NCBI GenBank assembly: GCA_029706075.1
Contig: JAINUG010000109.1
Location: 1,082,501-1,146,500, forward strand
DNA length: 64,000 nt
Origin: Aldrovandia affinis
Lineage: Eukaryota > Chordata > Actinopteri > Notacanthiformes > Halosauridae
Direction of reading: 5' to 3'
A program made the position numbers and the translations under genes. The number at the start of each line of letters is the position of its first letter. The first letter of the stretch is position 1. The notes under the pieces were generated by a model that was given only the letters and a program-made list of their open reading frames with translations, ran no database searches and was not told the DNA's origin. Of the stretch, positions 63,884 to 64,000 are shown piece after piece.

Positions 63884-64000
63884 GGGGCCTTTAGAAGCAA
63901 TAACCCAGACACAAACGATCACAGAATGATTAAAAAATGAGAAGCTCCAGTTACTCTCAAAAGATCAGAAGGATATCTGAGTGAGCAACAGATATGTTCC
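63884..64000 (+). other. right flank of the transposon
   Basis: AGCAATAACC continues a theme of the left flank (complement GGTTATTGCT, compare CTTTATTGCTCC at 60,236), and TGAGA/TCTCA words reappear. The pre-insertion locus can be read as 60,410 joined to 63,884. Confidence 0.55.

Overview
This is vertebrate nuclear DNA, almost certainly from a teleost fish. It is AT-rich and gene-poor and is packed with relics typical of fish genomes: Tc1/mariner DD34E transposase fragments, hAT miniatures with 8-bp target duplications, L2-clade LINE 3' ends with the eel UnaL2-type tail (read as GCTCTGGATAAGAGCG...CTAAATG), a CR1-like LINE carrying an SGNH-esterase ORF1, and tRNA-headed SINEs. There are no operons, ribosome binding sites or other prokaryotic features. 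No complete host protein-coding gene is visible, and the species cannot be named from this sequence. All family names rest on motif recognition by eye, not on a database search.

Layout. 1-5 kb: a solo LTR, a CR1-like 3' end, a SINE head, a 45-bp minisatellite and an L2 3' end. 5-16 kb: mostly unique DNA with a perfect hairpin at 5.7 kb, several CpG-bearing non-coding candidates (6.2-6.8, 10.3-10.6, 11.4-12.0 and 15.3-15.7 kb), a Tc1 relic at 8.6-9.1 kb, and a second Tc1 relic at 12.3-12.75 kb that was split by a palindromic hAT miniature. 16.6-25 kb: a dense nested block holding a hairpin, a deleted Tc1 element, two L2 fragments, a gutted CR1-like LINE, a hAT with a BED-finger pseudogene, and a second hAT remnant with a 150-bp inverted repeat. 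25-55 kb: long repeat-poor stretches with scattered DNA elements. These include twin deleted Tc1 copies at 30.3 and 31.7 kb, hAT miniatures at 29.3, 33.1 and 49.5 kb, a third Tc1 relic at 34.3 kb, 1.1-kb TIR elements at 42.3 and 56.3 kb, a 33-bp minisatellite at 46 kb and a decayed full Tc1 transposase at 53.2-54.6 kb.

The last 9 kb is the most interesting part. Three short exons (57.7, 59.3 and 59.5 kb) have good splice sites, and all their junctions are phase 1, so they join into one reading frame; the protein is not recognised. They sit between stretches unusually rich in short TCTCA/TGAGA motifs, beginning at a CACTA sequence near 55.43 kb, which raises the possibility of a CACTA-like element or its relic. 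Downstream lies a complete 3,470-bp transposon (60,411-63,880). It has terminal inverted repeats, a TAA duplication, a tandem array of about 160 bp derived from its own end, and a twice-frameshifted, C-terminally truncated gene of a fish protein family that I know as abundant and poorly characterised. This is the best candidate in the window for an under-described mobile system.
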